This document shows, one piece after another, positions 37,540-48,934 of a stretch of 64,000 nucleotides of DNA. This DNA is from Ectopseudomonas mendocina (GTDB lineage Bacteria; Pseudomonadota; Gammaproteobacteria; Pseudomonadales; Pseudomonadaceae). The notes beneath the pieces were generated by a model. It made no database searches. It saw nothing but the letters and a program-made list of their open reading frames with translations, and was not told where the DNA came from. The position numbers were made by a program, and so were the translations under genes. How positions within the stretch are numbered: the first letter of the stretch is position 1; every line of letters starts with the position of its first letter. The DNA lies in contig NZ_JADTQG010000019.1 in NCBI RefSeq assembly GCF_016008875.1, forward strand, positions 1-64,000, read 5' to 3'.

Positions 37540-39180
37540 ATGCTGACCCTGCTGCATTTACTGTCAGCCATTGCCTTGCTGGTCTGGGGCACCCACATCG
37601 TACGTACCGGCATCCTGCGCGTGTTCGGCTCGCAGCTGCGTAAGGTGCTCAGCCACAACATAGACCGCCGGCCGCTGGCGTTCGTCGCCGGCATCGGCGT
37701 CACGGCGCTGGTGCAGAGCAGCAACGCCACCGCGCTGCTGGTCACCTCCTTCGTCGCCCAGGGCCTGATGGCGCTGGCGCCCGGCCTGGCGATCATGCTC
37801 GGCGCCGACGTCGGCACCGCGCTGATGGCGCGCGTACTGACCCTGGACCTGAGCTGGCTGAGCCCGTTGCTGATCTTTCTCGGGGTGATCTTCTTTCTCT
37901 CGCGGCGGCAGACACGCGCCGGGCAACTCGGCCGCGTCGCCATCGGTCTCGGGTTGATGCTCCTGGCGTTGGAGTTGATCGTCGCCGCCGCCACGCCGAT
38001 CACCGAGGCGCGTGGCATTCGCGTGCTGTTCGCATCGTTGACCGGCGACCTGCTGCTCGATGCCCTGGTCGGCGCGCTGTTCGCCCTGCTCACCTACTCC
38101 AGCCTGGCGGCAGTGCTGCTCACCGCGACCCTGGCCGGCGCCGGGCTGATCAGCCTGCCGGTGGCCATCGGCCTGGTGATCGGCGCCAACATCGGCAGCG
38201 GCCTGCTGGCCTTTCTCACCAGCAGCCTGCAGAACCCCGCCGGGCGCCGTGTGGCGCTGGGCAGCCTGATCTACAAGCTGATCGGGCTGCTGTTGGTGCT
38301 GCCCGTGCTGCAGCAGTTGGCCGAATGGTTGGACAGCCTGAACTGGCGCGCGGCGGAGCTGGTGATCTTTTTCCATCTGCTCTACAACAGCCTGCGCGCG
38401 ATACTGATGTTGCCCAGCGTCGGACTGATGGCGCGCTTCTGCAACTGGTTGCTGCCGGACCGTGCCGACGACAGCGGCGTCGCTCGCCCGCGCCACCTCG
38501 ACCCGACGGCGTTGGCCACGCCGAGTCTGGCGCTGGCCAATGCCGTGCGGGAAACCCTGCGCGTCGGTGACAAGATCGAAGCCATGCTCGGCCGCCTGCT
38601 ACCGGTGCTGGAACAGAACCAGCCGGCACTCAACAAGGAGCTGCGCAGCCTCAATGATGATGTCGCCAGCCTGTGCCGCGCGGTCAAACTGTACCTGGCG
38701 CAGATCCCGCGCGAGGCGCTGAGCGAGCAGGAAAGCCGGCGCTGGGCGGAAATTCTCGAACTGGCGGTGAATCTGGAGCAGGCCGGCGACCTGATCGAGC
38801 GCATGCTCGGCAAGATTCAGAATCAGAAGACTGCGCAACGCCGGGCTTTCTCCGAGAAGGGGCTGGAGGAACTGACCAGCCTGCATGAACAGCTGACGGC
38901 CAACCTGCGCCTGGGGCTGAACGTGTTCCTCAGCGCCGATCACGCCAGCGCCAGCCAGCTGCTGCGCGAGAAGCGCCGCTTCCGCGCGCAGGAGCGGCGC
39001 CTGGCCCATGCGCATATCGGCCGGCTGCAACGTCAAGTCGTGCAGAGCCTCGAGACCAGCTCCCTGCACCTGGAGCTGATCGCCGACATGAAGCGGCTCA
39101 ACTCGCTGTTCTGCACCAGCGCCTACGTGGTACTCGAGGGTCGCGAGACCGGCGCCCTCAAGCTCGAAGGCGGCGAGTGA
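37540..39180 (+). CDS. Na/Pi cotransporter family protein (NptA/YjbB-like) with PhoU-like tail
   Basis: 546 residues. The N-terminal two thirds hold the two PNaS repeats; the first carries VQSSNATALLVTSF, the QSS motif of sodium-phosphate cotransporters, the second TYSSLAAVLL. The C-terminal part (about 345-540) is helical and PhoU-like, with many heptads. Function: sodium-coupled phosphate movement, in bacteria often export. ATG 37540 is preceded by AGGGGGGG; the open frame starts further up without a ribosome site. It converges on the NCS2 permease gene with one base between stops. Confidence 0.87.
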   Translation: MLTLLHLLSAIALLVWGTHIVRTGILRVFGSQLRKVLSHNIDRRPLAFVAGIGVTALVQSSNATALLVTSFVAQGLMALAPGLAIMLGADVGTALMARVLTLDLSWLSPLLIFLGVIFFLSRRQTRAGQLGRVAIGLGLMLLALELIVAAATPITEARGIRVLFASLTGDLLLDALVGALFALLTYSSLAAVLLTATLAGAGLISLPVAIGLVIGANIGSGLLAFLTSSLQNPAGRRVALGSLIYKLIGLLLVLPVLQQLAEWLDSLNWRAAELVIFFHLLYNSLRAILMLPSVGLMARFCNWLLPDRADDSGVARPRHLDPTALATPSLALANAVRETLRVGDKIEAMLGRLLPVLEQNQPALNKELRSLNDDVASLCRAVKLYLAQIPREALSEQESRRWAEILELAVNLEQAGDLIERMLGKIQNQKTAQRRAFSEKGLEELTSLHEQLTANLRLGLNVFLSADHASASQLLREKRRFRAQERRLAHAHIGRLQRQVVQSLETSSLHLELIADMKRLNSLFCTSAYVVLEGRETGALKLEGGE

Positions 39181-39181
39181 C

Positions 39182-40690
39182 TCAGTCGGCGCTGCTCACC
39201 CGCTCCGGCGCGGCTGGCTCGACGCCGCGCCAGGCGTACCAGGCGAAGAACAGCGCCATCAGCAGATAGCCGTGGACGAAGTCCGGCGCGGCGTACCACG
39301 CCAGCTTCGGCGCGTGCATCAGACCGACGAAAGCCATGACCGCCGCCACCAGGGCGAAGGCGGTGGCGCGGCGGAACTGGCGATCAATCACCGTCACGCA
39401 CATCGCCCCGAGCAGGATGGCGCTGAACATCGCGCCCTGCCCCAGCGCGCCGATGGCGCTGGAAATGCCCTCGACCACTTCGGGGGCGCCACGGTTGAAG
39501 CGGGTCGCCAGGTAGTTGGCGAAATACGGCAGCATCGCCAGCGCCACCGCCGGGTAGTAACGGGCGTGGTTGCTGTTGAACGCCGTGGCGATCATCGACA
39601 TGCCGACGAACACCAGGATCGGCGCCACCACCGACACCGGAATCAGCGCGGCGATGAAGGCGATCAGGCCGAACATGGTCGCCACGCCGTACACCGCGCC
39701 GTTGAGCAGGCTGTAACCGCGCCCCGCGCCCATCCACTTCGAGCCCACGGTGGCGATGTACACCGTGGTGGGGAACACCCCGCCGAACAGCGCACCGAGC
39801 GAGGTGCCGAGACCGTCCACGGCCTGGCACTCGCGCACGCTGTAGCTGTCGCCTGCCGCGCTCATGGCCTCGACGTTGTTCATGGTCTCGATGGCGTTGT
39901 ACAGAGTGATCGGCAGGATCACCGTCATCAGCGCCAGCAGGCTGGTGAACAGCAGGCCCAGGCCTTCGTACCAGGCCAGGTTGGGCAGCAGCGGATAGAA
40001 ACCCAGGTGGGTGAAGGCATCGCTGAACTTGCCACCGTCCGCCGCGCCGATCAGGTAGGCCAGCGCCGTACCGACGACAATGGCGAACAGCGAGGCAGGC
40101 AGGCGGAACGGCATGCTCACCCGCGCCACCAGGCCGACGATGGTGATGGCCAGTACCAGCAGGCCGATCACCGGAATCTCCAGGGTCTTGAACAGCATTT
40201 CCCCGGCGATGAAGGTCAGTGCCACCCCGGCCACCGCGCCGAGCATGGCGGCACGCGGCAGATGGCGCTGCACCCAGTTGCCGATCAGGCTGATTGCCGC
40301 CTCGATCAGACCGCTGATGAAACACGCGGCCACCGCCACCTTCCAGGCCAGCTCGGCATCGCCGGTCAGGTTCTTTGCCGGCAGCAGCACGCCGAACAGG
40401 AAGACGAACATCACCGGCGTACTGATGCCGTAGGACAGCGCGGTGACGTCGGCGCGGTTCTCCTTGCGAGCCAGGCGCGCGGCGCTCCAGGCGTAGTAGA
40501 AGTTGCCGGCCATCACCGCCACCGCTGCCCCGGGCAACACCTGGCCGAACACGATCTCGGCAGGGAAACCCATGCCCAGCATGCTGATGGCGATGATCAC
40601 GAAGTTGGCGATGTTGTTCTGGAACAGGGCGAAGAAGGCGTCGGTGTCCTCCTTCTTGTACCAGGGGTAGTGCACGCGCGGCGTCGACAT
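39182..40690 (-). CDS. NCS2 family nucleobase permease-like membrane protein
   Basis: 502 residues, about 12-14 helices, of the xanthine/uracil permease superfamily. Supporting blocks are ALSYGISTPVMFVFLFGVLLP (helix 3, AzgA-like), ETMNNVEAMSAAGDSYSVRE (the conserved acidic loop of helix 8-9) and FGGVFPTTVYIATVGSK. Likely proton-coupled uptake of a purine or related base; the subfamily is uncertain. ATG 40690 has AGGA upstream; the longer frame lacks family features. It follows the TRAP gene on the same strand, but a strong terminator lies between. Confidence 0.8.
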   Translation of the reverse strand: MSTPRVHYPWYKKEDTDAFFALFQNNIANFVIIAISMLGMGFPAEIVFGQVLPGAAVAVMAGNFYYAWSAARLARKENRADVTALSYGISTPVMFVFLFGVLLPAKNLTGDAELAWKVAVAACFISGLIEAAISLIGNWVQRHLPRAAMLGAVAGVALTFIAGEMLFKTLEIPVIGLLVLAITIVGLVARVSMPFRLPASLFAIVVGTALAYLIGAADGGKFSDAFTHLGFYPLLPNLAWYEGLGLLFTSLLALMTVILPITLYNAIETMNNVEAMSAAGDSYSVRECQAVDGLGTSLGALFGGVFPTTVYIATVGSKWMGAGRGYSLLNGAVYGVATMFGLIAFIAALIPVSVVAPILVFVGMSMIATAFNSNHARYYPAVALAMLPYFANYLATRFNRGAPEVVEGISSAIGALGQGAMFSAILLGAMCVTVIDRQFRRATAFALVAAVMAFVGLMHAPKLAWYAAPDFVHGYLLMALFFAWYAWRGVEPAAPERVSSAD

Positions 40691-40761
40691 GACTGGCTGA
40701 GTCCTTGTTGTCTGAATGGTCAGGTCGGCGAGTCTAGCAACCCGCCGACACGGCATAAACG

Positions 40762-40788
40762 AACAAGGCAGCCAAAGCTGCCTTGTTT
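40762..40788 (-). terminator. Rho-independent terminator after the TRAP permease gene
   Basis: Perfect 11-bp stem AACAAGGCAGC / GCTGCCTTGTT with a 4-base loop (40762-40787), 17 bases past the TRAP stop codon. The A/T-rich ends form the tract on both strands. Confidence 0.85.
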
Positions 40789-40804
40789 CAGTCTCAGCCG
40801 CGCT

Positions 40805-43363
<2,559 letters not shown>

Positions 43364-43392
43364 AGGGTCGTACACCTACGTTGTCATTCGGA

Positions 43393-43434
43393 TAAAAACG
43401 GCGAGCCCCTCGCTGACGGAGGGGCCCGGTTTTT
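43393..43434. terminator. Bidirectional terminator/attenuator between TAXI gene and TRAP permease
   Basis: Hairpin built on GCCCCTC / GAGGGGC, flanked by AAAAAC on the left and GGTTTTT on the right, so it can end transcription on either strand. On the minus strand it lies after the TAXI gene and before the permease, and would lower permease expression from the upstream promoter. Confidence 0.7.
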
Positions 43435-43535
43435 GAGCCTGTAACAGGGGCTCTGAGCGCGCAGTTTACCTATCCCAGCTCAACTGCGCCCGTTATCGAA
43501 GAGTTTAGAGCCCAGCCGGAGACTCTCCACCCCGG

Positions 43536-44507
43536 CTAGAGCCAGCCCTTTTCCTTGTAGAAACGTATTGCCCCGTCATGCATAGGGGCCGTCAGCCCCG
43601 CTTTTATCATGTCCTCGGCCTGCAGATCGGCAAAGGCCGGGTGCAGGCGCTTGAAGCGCTCCAGGTTATCAAACACCGACTTGACCAACTGGTAGACGAC
43701 CTCGGGATCGGTCTTGGCCGAAGTGGCCAGCACCGCTTTACCGCCGATGGACGGAACGGGCTGATCCACGCCAGGATAGACACCCGCCGGGATATCCGCC
43801 CTGGTGAAGTAGCTGGCCTGCGCCAGAAGCTTGTCGATATCCGGCCCGCTGACCGGGATCAGGCGGGTTTGCACGGTCGCCATGGCCTCCTGGATGGCAC
43901 CACTCGGATGACCGACCACATAGGTGATGGCATCCAGATTGTTGTCCCCCAGTGCGGCCGCCATCTCGGCAGGTTTGAGTTCAGCGGCGAGGGCGAAGTC
44001 GGACTTGCTCCAGCCGTTGGCCTGGATCACCTCATCGAAGGTATCGCGACTGCCAGAGCCCGGCACGCCGATATTCACCCGCTTGCCTTTAAGATCCGCG
44101 AAGGTCTCGATACCGCTGTCTGCACGGGCGACTACCGTGAGGATCTCGCTCTGCAGGGAGAAGACCACGCGCAGATCTTCGACCGCGCCATCCTGGCCGA
44201 AAGGCGGCTGGCCGGAGAGCGCCTTGTTCTGGTGATCGGATTGGATGAACCCGAAGTCGTAGTCGCCGCTCTTGATCGAGGCGATGTTGCTGACGCTGCC
44301 CGCGGAAGACGGCGCGTTGCATTTGATGCCGTGCTCGGTAGCACTGCGATTGAGGAACCGGCAGATCGACTGTCCGGCTGTGTAATAAACGCCCGTCTGT
44401 CCACCGGTGCCGATGGTCACGTAACGCTCCTGAGCGGCCAGGGGGCTGCTCAGCAAGGTACTGCCCATGACGCAGGCCAGAAAGCCCATGATTCGATGCT
44501 GCTGCAT
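43536..44507 (-). CDS. TAXI family TRAP transporter solute-binding protein, copy 1
   Basis: 323 residues with a signal peptide (LACVMGSTLLSSPLAAQ). The mature protein starts with the TAXI hallmark RYVTIGTGGQTGVYYTAGQSI and carries GKRVNIGVPGSGSRDTFDEV and YVVGHPSGAIQEA. It captures the solute in the periplasm for the permease at 40805-43363. It closely resembles copy 2 at 47293-48264, reading almost collinear with it. GAGGA precedes ATG by six bases. It is third in a run dadA-like, ridA-like, TAXI, all on the minus strand. TAXI systems often carry glutamate or related acids; the substrate here is unknown. Confidence 0.92.
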   Translation of the reverse strand: MQQHRIMGFLACVMGSTLLSSPLAAQERYVTIGTGGQTGVYYTAGQSICRFLNRSATEHGIKCNAPSSAGSVSNIASIKSGDYDFGFIQSDHQNKALSGQPPFGQDGAVEDLRVVFSLQSEILTVVARADSGIETFADLKGKRVNIGVPGSGSRDTFDEVIQANGWSKSDFALAAELKPAEMAAALGDNNLDAITYVVGHPSGAIQEAMATVQTRLIPVSGPDIDKLLAQASYFTRADIPAGVYPGVDQPVPSIGGKAVLATSAKTDPEVVYQLVKSVFDNLERFKRLHPAFADLQAEDMIKAGLTAPMHDGAIRFYKEKGWL

Positions 44508-44558
44508 ATCAACGTCCTCGTGTTGTTGTTTTTTCGAACGATGTAACCAATGCGGCGG

Positions 44559-44918
44559 TCAAGCCGCCTTACGCACTGCAATGACCATGATCTCGACCAG
44601 AACATCGGCAGAAGCAAGACGTGCCTCGACCGTAGCCCGGGCAGGCGCGCAGCCGGCTGGCAGCCAATCACTCCAGACCGCGTTCATGGCGGCAAAATCC
44701 TTCTCGATGTCTTTCAGCCAGATCTGCGCGCTGAGCATGTGACTTCGATCAGATCCCGCCTCGGCCAGCAGCGTGTCGATCTTTTCCAGCACCTGGGCGG
44801 TCTGCCCTGCTACATCCTGGCTGCGGTCACTCGGCACCTGGCCAGAGAGAAAAACCAGATCGGAGAAGAGCGTCGCGCCAGAAAGGCGGTCGTTGGTCTG
44901 AATACGTTGCACGGACAT
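44559..44918 (-). CDS. RidA family protein (YjgF/YER057c/UK114)
   Basis: 119 residues, standard length. The catalytic Arg is Arg94 in APARATVEAR, and LFLSGQVPSD and LSAQIWLKDIEKDFAAMNAVW are family blocks. RidA proteins hydrolyse reactive enamine/imine products released by amino-acid dehydratases, oxidases and dehydrogenases. Position right behind the DadA-like dehydrogenase fits exactly that task. ATG 44918 has AGGAG at a good distance. It lies 35 bp after the dehydrogenase stop. Confidence 0.9.
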   Translation of the reverse strand: MSVQRIQTNDRLSGATLFSDLVFLSGQVPSDRSQDVAGQTAQVLEKIDTLLAEAGSDRSHMLSAQIWLKDIEKDFAAMNAVWSDWLPAGCAPARATVEARLASADVLVEIMVIAVRKAA

Positions 44919-44953
44919 GGCAAACTCCTGCTGTTGTGAGCGTTCGGGTGTTC

Positions 44954-46195
44954 TCAGGACGCCAACTGCATACCATCGAGAGCGATCGCCGGTTGTTGCT
45001 GGCCTATCAGTTGCGTCAGCACCTCGGCGCTGCCGCACGCCAGGGTGAAGCCCAGGCTGCCATGGCCGACGTTCAGCCAGAGATTGCCGATACCGCTGGC
45101 TCCTAGCAGAGGCGTTCCCTCCGGTGTCGCCGGGCGCATTCCCGCCCAGGTCTCGGCAGCCGCGTAATCGCCCGCGCGAGGAAAGCTGGCCTGGGCCAGC
45201 TGTCTCAACTCGGCCAGCCGATCAGGGTCTGGCGTGGCATCCCAGCCGCCGATATCGACCATTGCGGCAACCCGCAAGCGCTCGCCCAGGCGGGCGTAGA
45301 CCACCTTGTGGTCGTAATCGGTGACGTTGGTCTCCGGGCCCGCTGCACGGTCGGCCAGCGGCAGGGTGAGGCTGTAGCCCTTGAGCGGGTATATCGGCAG
45401 CCGCAAGCCCAGCGGGCGGAGCAAGGCCACGCTGCCGATACCGGCTGCGACCACCACATGATCGACCTCCAGCTCGCCATCATGCAGCGCCACGGCCCTC
45501 ACCCTGCCGTTTTCCAAAGGTATTGCAGTGACCCGCTGCCCGGCATGCAGGCGGAACAAAGGATTGCTGCGCAGCTTGCGCAGCAGCTGCCGGCAAAACT
45601 GATGACAATCACCGACCTCGTCGCCAGCGGCGAAGACGCCGCCCTGAAATCGTCCGGCCAAGCCCTTCAGAGCCGGCTCCAGTTCAAGGCATTGATCGGC
45701 ATCGAGCAGGCGTTGATGCGCCGATTCACCGACTGCGCTGCGCGCCTTGTTCCAGCTCGCAGCGTTGCGGTAGATCACCAGCTTGCCATTGGCGCGCCAG
45801 GAGAAATCATCCAGCGCCTCATGCTCACGCCAGCCCTGCAGTACCGACTGGCTGTACAACGCCAGGCGCAGCAGGTGCGCGCCATTGCGCTGGTTCACCG
45901 AGCGACGGCAAGCCAGCAGGAAACGCAGGCACCATTGCCACTGATGCGGGCTCAGGCTGGGGCGAAAACGCAGCGGGGCATTACCCTGCAGCATCCACGA
46001 CAGCGCCTGCAGCGGCACACCGGCATCGGCCAAGGGTGAAACATAGCGATAACTGAGCTGACCGCCGTTGGCGAAGCTGGTCTCCAGCGCTACTTCCTCA
46101 CGCTGCTCGATCAGATCCACCCGATACCCTTGACGCAGCAGCGCGTAGGCCGTGCTCAGCCCTATCACCCCACCGCCGATAACCGCGACCCGCAT
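44954..46195 (-). CDS. FAD-dependent D-amino acid dehydrogenase-like protein (DadA family)
   Basis: 413 residues. FAD-binding motif GGGVIGLSTA at about 7-16, then the DadA-type block ETSFANGGQLSYRYVSPLADAGVP (quoted in two parts: SFANGGQLSYRYVSP, LADAGVP), and a C-terminal WAGMRPATPEGTPLLG / WLNVGHGSLGFTLACGSA signature. It should oxidise a D-amino acid (or a secondary amine such as hydroxyproline epimer) to the imine, giving electrons to the respiratory chain. It is first of the minus-strand unit and divergent from a LysR gene. It may be a DadA paralog of narrower specificity; no alanine racemase gene lies near. Confidence 0.87.
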   Translation of the reverse strand: MRVAVIGGGVIGLSTAYALLRQGYRVDLIEQREEVALETSFANGGQLSYRYVSPLADAGVPLQALSWMLQGNAPLRFRPSLSPHQWQWCLRFLLACRRSVNQRNGAHLLRLALYSQSVLQGWREHEALDDFSWRANGKLVIYRNAASWNKARSAVGESAHQRLLDADQCLELEPALKGLAGRFQGGVFAAGDEVGDCHQFCRQLLRKLRSNPLFRLHAGQRVTAIPLENGRVRAVALHDGELEVDHVVVAAGIGSVALLRPLGLRLPIYPLKGYSLTLPLADRAAGPETNVTDYDHKVVYARLGERLRVAAMVDIGGWDATPDPDRLAELRQLAQASFPRAGDYAAAETWAGMRPATPEGTPLLGASGIGNLWLNVGHGSLGFTLACGSAEVLTQLIGQQQPAIALDGMQLAS

Positions 46196-46272
46196 GATCC
46201 ATCCCCCGCATCTGAATGAGCTCAGGGTATGAAGGGGCGAAACGGGCGGCCAATGAAAAGATGGCGGCAGCC

Positions 46273-46289
46273 CATAACCCTAGGTTATG
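46273..46289. promoter_or_regulatory. Candidate LysR operator (T-N11-A palindrome)
   Basis: CATAACC-cta-GGTTATG is a perfect palindrome with T at 46275 and A at 46287 spaced by 11 bases, the classical LysR box. It lies in the 126-bp gap between the divergent dadA-like and LysR genes, 33 bases before the LysR start. Confidence 0.65.
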
Positions 46290-46321
46290 TTCCCTCGACC
46301 ACGCGGGACCACGGATTGCTC

Positions 46322-47227
46322 ATGCGCCTACGCCACGTCGAACTGTTTCAGGCAGTCCTGCAGACCGGGAGTCTCACGGCAGCGGCAGAGCTGCTGCACA
46401 TCTCCCAGCCGGCTGCCAGCAAGATCCTTCAACATGCCGAACAACAGCTGGGTTTTGCCCTGTTCAGCCGCGTGCGCGGCAAGCTGCTGCCGACTGCAGA
46501 AGCGCGAATACTGCAGCAACAGACCGAACGCCTCGCGGCCGAACTGCAGGATCTGCGGCGCCTGTCCGATAGCCTGCGCCGCGGCGAGGAACGGGCGCTG
46601 CGCCTGATCTGCACCCCCACTCTGGCGCAAACCCTGCTACCTGACGTGGTATGCGGCTGGCGCGCCGAGTTTCCGCACACCCGATGCGACCTCGCGACCC
46701 AGCACACCAGCGAAATCATCCAGGCCTTGTTGCTGCGCGAGGCCGATCTGGGCCTGACGCTGCAACGTGTGGAGCACCCAGGCCTGCACACTGAAGTGCT
46801 GACTCAGGGACGGATGATGGCCATCGCCCCACCGGGTTGGTGGAGTGACCAGGAATGCGCGACGCCCATGCGCCTGCAGAACATGGCGGGGCTCAGCCTG
46901 ATCGGCCTGGACACACGCGACGCATTGGGCGGCCTGCTGCGCGGGCACATCCAGGAGCTGGACCCGCCTGCTCGTATCGACATTTCGGTACAGACCTACC
47001 AACTGGCCCGCATGCTGGTGGCCGCCGGGCAGGGGCTGGCCCTGGTCGACCCGTTCACCGCCCTGTCAGGCAATCTCGGAGAGGTTCAGGCCCGCCCGCT
47101 GGAGCCCGTGATCCCCGTGCCCTTGTACCTGTTGCGGCGCTTCGACGAGACGCCCTCTGCCGCTCAGCAAGCCCTGCTGAAACGTCTGCAGACACTGGCC
47201 ATCGATCTGCTCGATGAGCAGGGCTAA
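46322..47227 (+). CDS. LysR-type transcriptional regulator
   Basis: 301 residues. N-terminal winged helix-turn-helix (RHVELFQAVLQTGSLTAAAELLHISQPAASK), and an effector domain from about 90 to 295. ATG 46322 begins just at the family start MRLRHVELF; the open frame upstream has no homology. It lies divergent from the dadA-like/ridA/TAXI unit with a palindromic T-N11-A box between, so it is very likely the local regulator. Its inducer may be the solute carried by the TAXI system. A shared terminator separates it from the convergent TAXI copy 2. Confidence 0.88.
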   Translation: MRLRHVELFQAVLQTGSLTAAAELLHISQPAASKILQHAEQQLGFALFSRVRGKLLPTAEARILQQQTERLAAELQDLRRLSDSLRRGEERALRLICTPTLAQTLLPDVVCGWRAEFPHTRCDLATQHTSEIIQALLLREADLGLTLQRVEHPGLHTEVLTQGRMMAIAPPGWWSDQECATPMRLQNMAGLSLIGLDTRDALGGLLRGHIQELDPPARIDISVQTYQLARMLVAAGQGLALVDPFTALSGNLGEVQARPLEPVIPVPLYLLRRFDETPSAAQQALLKRLQTLAIDLLDEQG

Positions 47228-47247
47228 GGCAAAACCGAGGCAAAAGA

Positions 47248-47275
47248 AAACCGCGGCCAGGGCCGCGGTTTCGTT
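47248..47275. terminator. Bidirectional terminator between convergent LysR and TAXI copy 2
   Basis: Perfect 11-bp stem AAACCGCGGCC / GGCCGCGGTTT with a tiny loop (47248-47271), T-run on each strand's 3' side. Confidence 0.9.
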
Positions 47276-47292
47276 ATCGCCGGAACGCTGAC

Positions 47293-48264
47293 TTACAGCC
47301 AGCCGCGCTCTTTGTAGTAACGCTCGGCGCCCTCGTGCAGCGGGGCAGTCAGACCGACCTTGATCATGTCCTCTTCCTTCAGGTCAGCGAAGGCCGGGTG
47401 CAGACGCTTGAAGCGATCGATGTTGTCGAATACCGACTTGACCAGTTGGTAGACCACTTCCGGGTCAGCCTTGGCGCTGGTGGACAGCACGGCCTTGCCG
47501 CCGATGGACGGGGTCGGCTGATCGTTACCCTTGTACAGACCACCCGGGATATCGGCCTTGGTGTAGTAGGACTTCTCGGCCAGCAGCTTGTCGATCTCGG
47601 CGCCGGTCACCGGTACCAGAACGGCGTCGGTGGTGGTGGTGGCTTCCTGGATCGCGCCGTTGGGATGACCGACGAAGTAGGTCATGGCGTCGATGTTGTT
47701 GTCGCCCAGGGCGCTGGCCTGTTCGGCCGGCTTCAGCTCGGCAGCCAGAGCGAAGGCGGAACGGTCCCAGCCTTTGACGGCGAGGATTTCTTCCAGGGTG
47801 TCGCGCTGACCGGAACCCGGGTTGCCGACGTTGACGCGCTTGCCCTTGAGGTCATCGAAGCCTTTGATGTTGGCATCACGACGGGCGAGGATGGTGAACA
47901 CTTCGCTCTGCAGCGAGAACACCGCACGGATGTCGTTCATCGCACCTTCGGCTTCGAACGGCGCAGCGCCGTTGAGGGCCTTGAACTGGTGGTCGGACTG
48001 CATGATGCCGAAATTGAATTCGCCGCTGCGAATGCCGTTCACGTTGGCCACACCGCCACCGCTGGCCGGGGCGTTGCACTTGATACCGTGCTCGGCCGAG
48101 CCACGGTTGAGGAAGCGGCAGATGGACTGACCGGCCACGTAGTAGACGCCTGTCTGGCCGCCGGTGCCGATGGTGACGAACTTCTCTTCGGCCTGTGCCA
48201 TGCCACTCAGGGCAGTGCCCGCGAGCGCGGCGGACAGGACCCATGCCAAGGATTTGCCTTTCAT
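47293..48264 (-). CDS. TAXI family TRAP transporter solute-binding protein, copy 2
   Basis: 323 residues, identical in length to copy 1. Signal peptide LAWVLSAALAGTALSGMAQAE, then KFVTIGTGGQTGVYYVAGQSI, GKRVNVGNPGSGQRDTLEEI and YFVGHPNGAIQEA. ATG 48264 is preceded by a strong AAGGAG. It stands alone: the LysR gene converges on it and its promoter faces away from the Anr-like promoter at 48478. Codon use is more biased to preferred GC codons than in copy 1, suggesting higher expression. It is probably the original partner of the fused permease. Confidence 0.93.
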   Translation of the reverse strand: MKGKSLAWVLSAALAGTALSGMAQAEEKFVTIGTGGQTGVYYVAGQSICRFLNRGSAEHGIKCNAPASGGGVANVNGIRSGEFNFGIMQSDHQFKALNGAAPFEAEGAMNDIRAVFSLQSEVFTILARRDANIKGFDDLKGKRVNVGNPGSGQRDTLEEILAVKGWDRSAFALAAELKPAEQASALGDNNIDAMTYFVGHPNGAIQEATTTTDAVLVPVTGAEIDKLLAEKSYYTKADIPGGLYKGNDQPTPSIGGKAVLSTSAKADPEVVYQLVKSVFDNIDRFKRLHPAFADLKEEDMIKVGLTAPLHEGAERYYKERGWL

Positions 48265-48477
48265 GGGAAATCTCCTTTTTTTCTGTTGTTTTTGAGCGAG
48301 CGCGCCTTGTGAGCGACGTCCGGGTGGGAAGTCTAACCGCTCACGGCGAATATGCACGCTTTGTTGCTCAATCGGTCGTAACCGCTTGTGAGACGCGCTC
48401 CCCGGAAAGCTTCCCGCACGATCCCTGCCACTGCGGCCAGAGCGAGCGGGCCATGCGTCGATTCACCGCGGCCCGGA

Positions 48478-48519
48478 CTGATCCTGATCAATAAATCGCC
48501 AGCGGGCACATCCTAGTAT
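48478..48519 (+). promoter_or_regulatory. Anr/Dnr(FNR)-type class II promoter
   Basis: CTGAT-cctg-ATCAA at 48478-48491 matches the FNR/Anr box TTGAT-N4-ATCAA at nine of ten positions. A -10 TAGTAT lies at 48514-48519, which places the start near 48526 and the box centre at about -41.5, the standard class II position. It drives the small gene at 48551. Regulation by oxygen is inferred. Confidence 0.65.
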
Positions 48520-48550
48520 TGCTAGCCAATTGCCACTTAGCGCGACCGTC

Positions 48551-48868
48551 ATGCCTCAGACCCACCTGTTGCTCAGCCTGCCGGACACCGCGTCCAGCCA
48601 GCAGATTGCTCATCTGCTGCGTCGTCAGGCGCCTCACTGCCAGGTCATCGATAGCCTCGACAGCTGCCGGCAGCAGCCGCTGTGTCGCTGGCTGCAACGC
48701 TTGCCGGTGGGCAGCCTGGGCGATGTCCAAAGCAATCTCGACGACGCCATCGAGGTGCTCGAACGTACCCGGCACGCGTTCAAGTCGGGCCAGCTGGCCG
48801 AGCTGCGCAAGCGCCTGAGCCGGCTGCGTGAAGAGTTGTCCGCGCTGGGGCAATGCGGTAAAAGCTAG
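48551..48868 (+). CDS. Small hypothetical protein, probably Anr-controlled
   Basis: 105 residues, cytoplasmic, no signal peptide or membrane helix. I do not recognise a family. The first third has alternating Leu (LLLSLPDTASSQQIAHLLRR), then a Cys pair separated by a few residues (QQPLCRWLQ), and the last 40 residues form a charged helix with heptads (LDDAIEVLERTRHAFKSG, LRKRLSRLREELSAL), likely a coiled coil. ATG 48551 follows the Anr-like promoter by 25 bases; the ribosome site is weak, and an in-frame ATG 21 bases up is possible. A strong terminator follows 66 bases after its stop. Confidence 0.65.
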   Translation: MPQTHLLLSLPDTASSQQIAHLLRRQAPHCQVIDSLDSCRQQPLCRWLQRLPVGSLGDVQSNLDDAIEVLERTRHAFKSGQLAELRKRLSRLREELSALGQCGKS

Positions 48869-48934
48869 CCGCAGTAGGTTCCGCCCCGCGCGGAGACCGG
48901 CTTTGCCGGGCAGGACACAGGGCCTGCAAGACAG

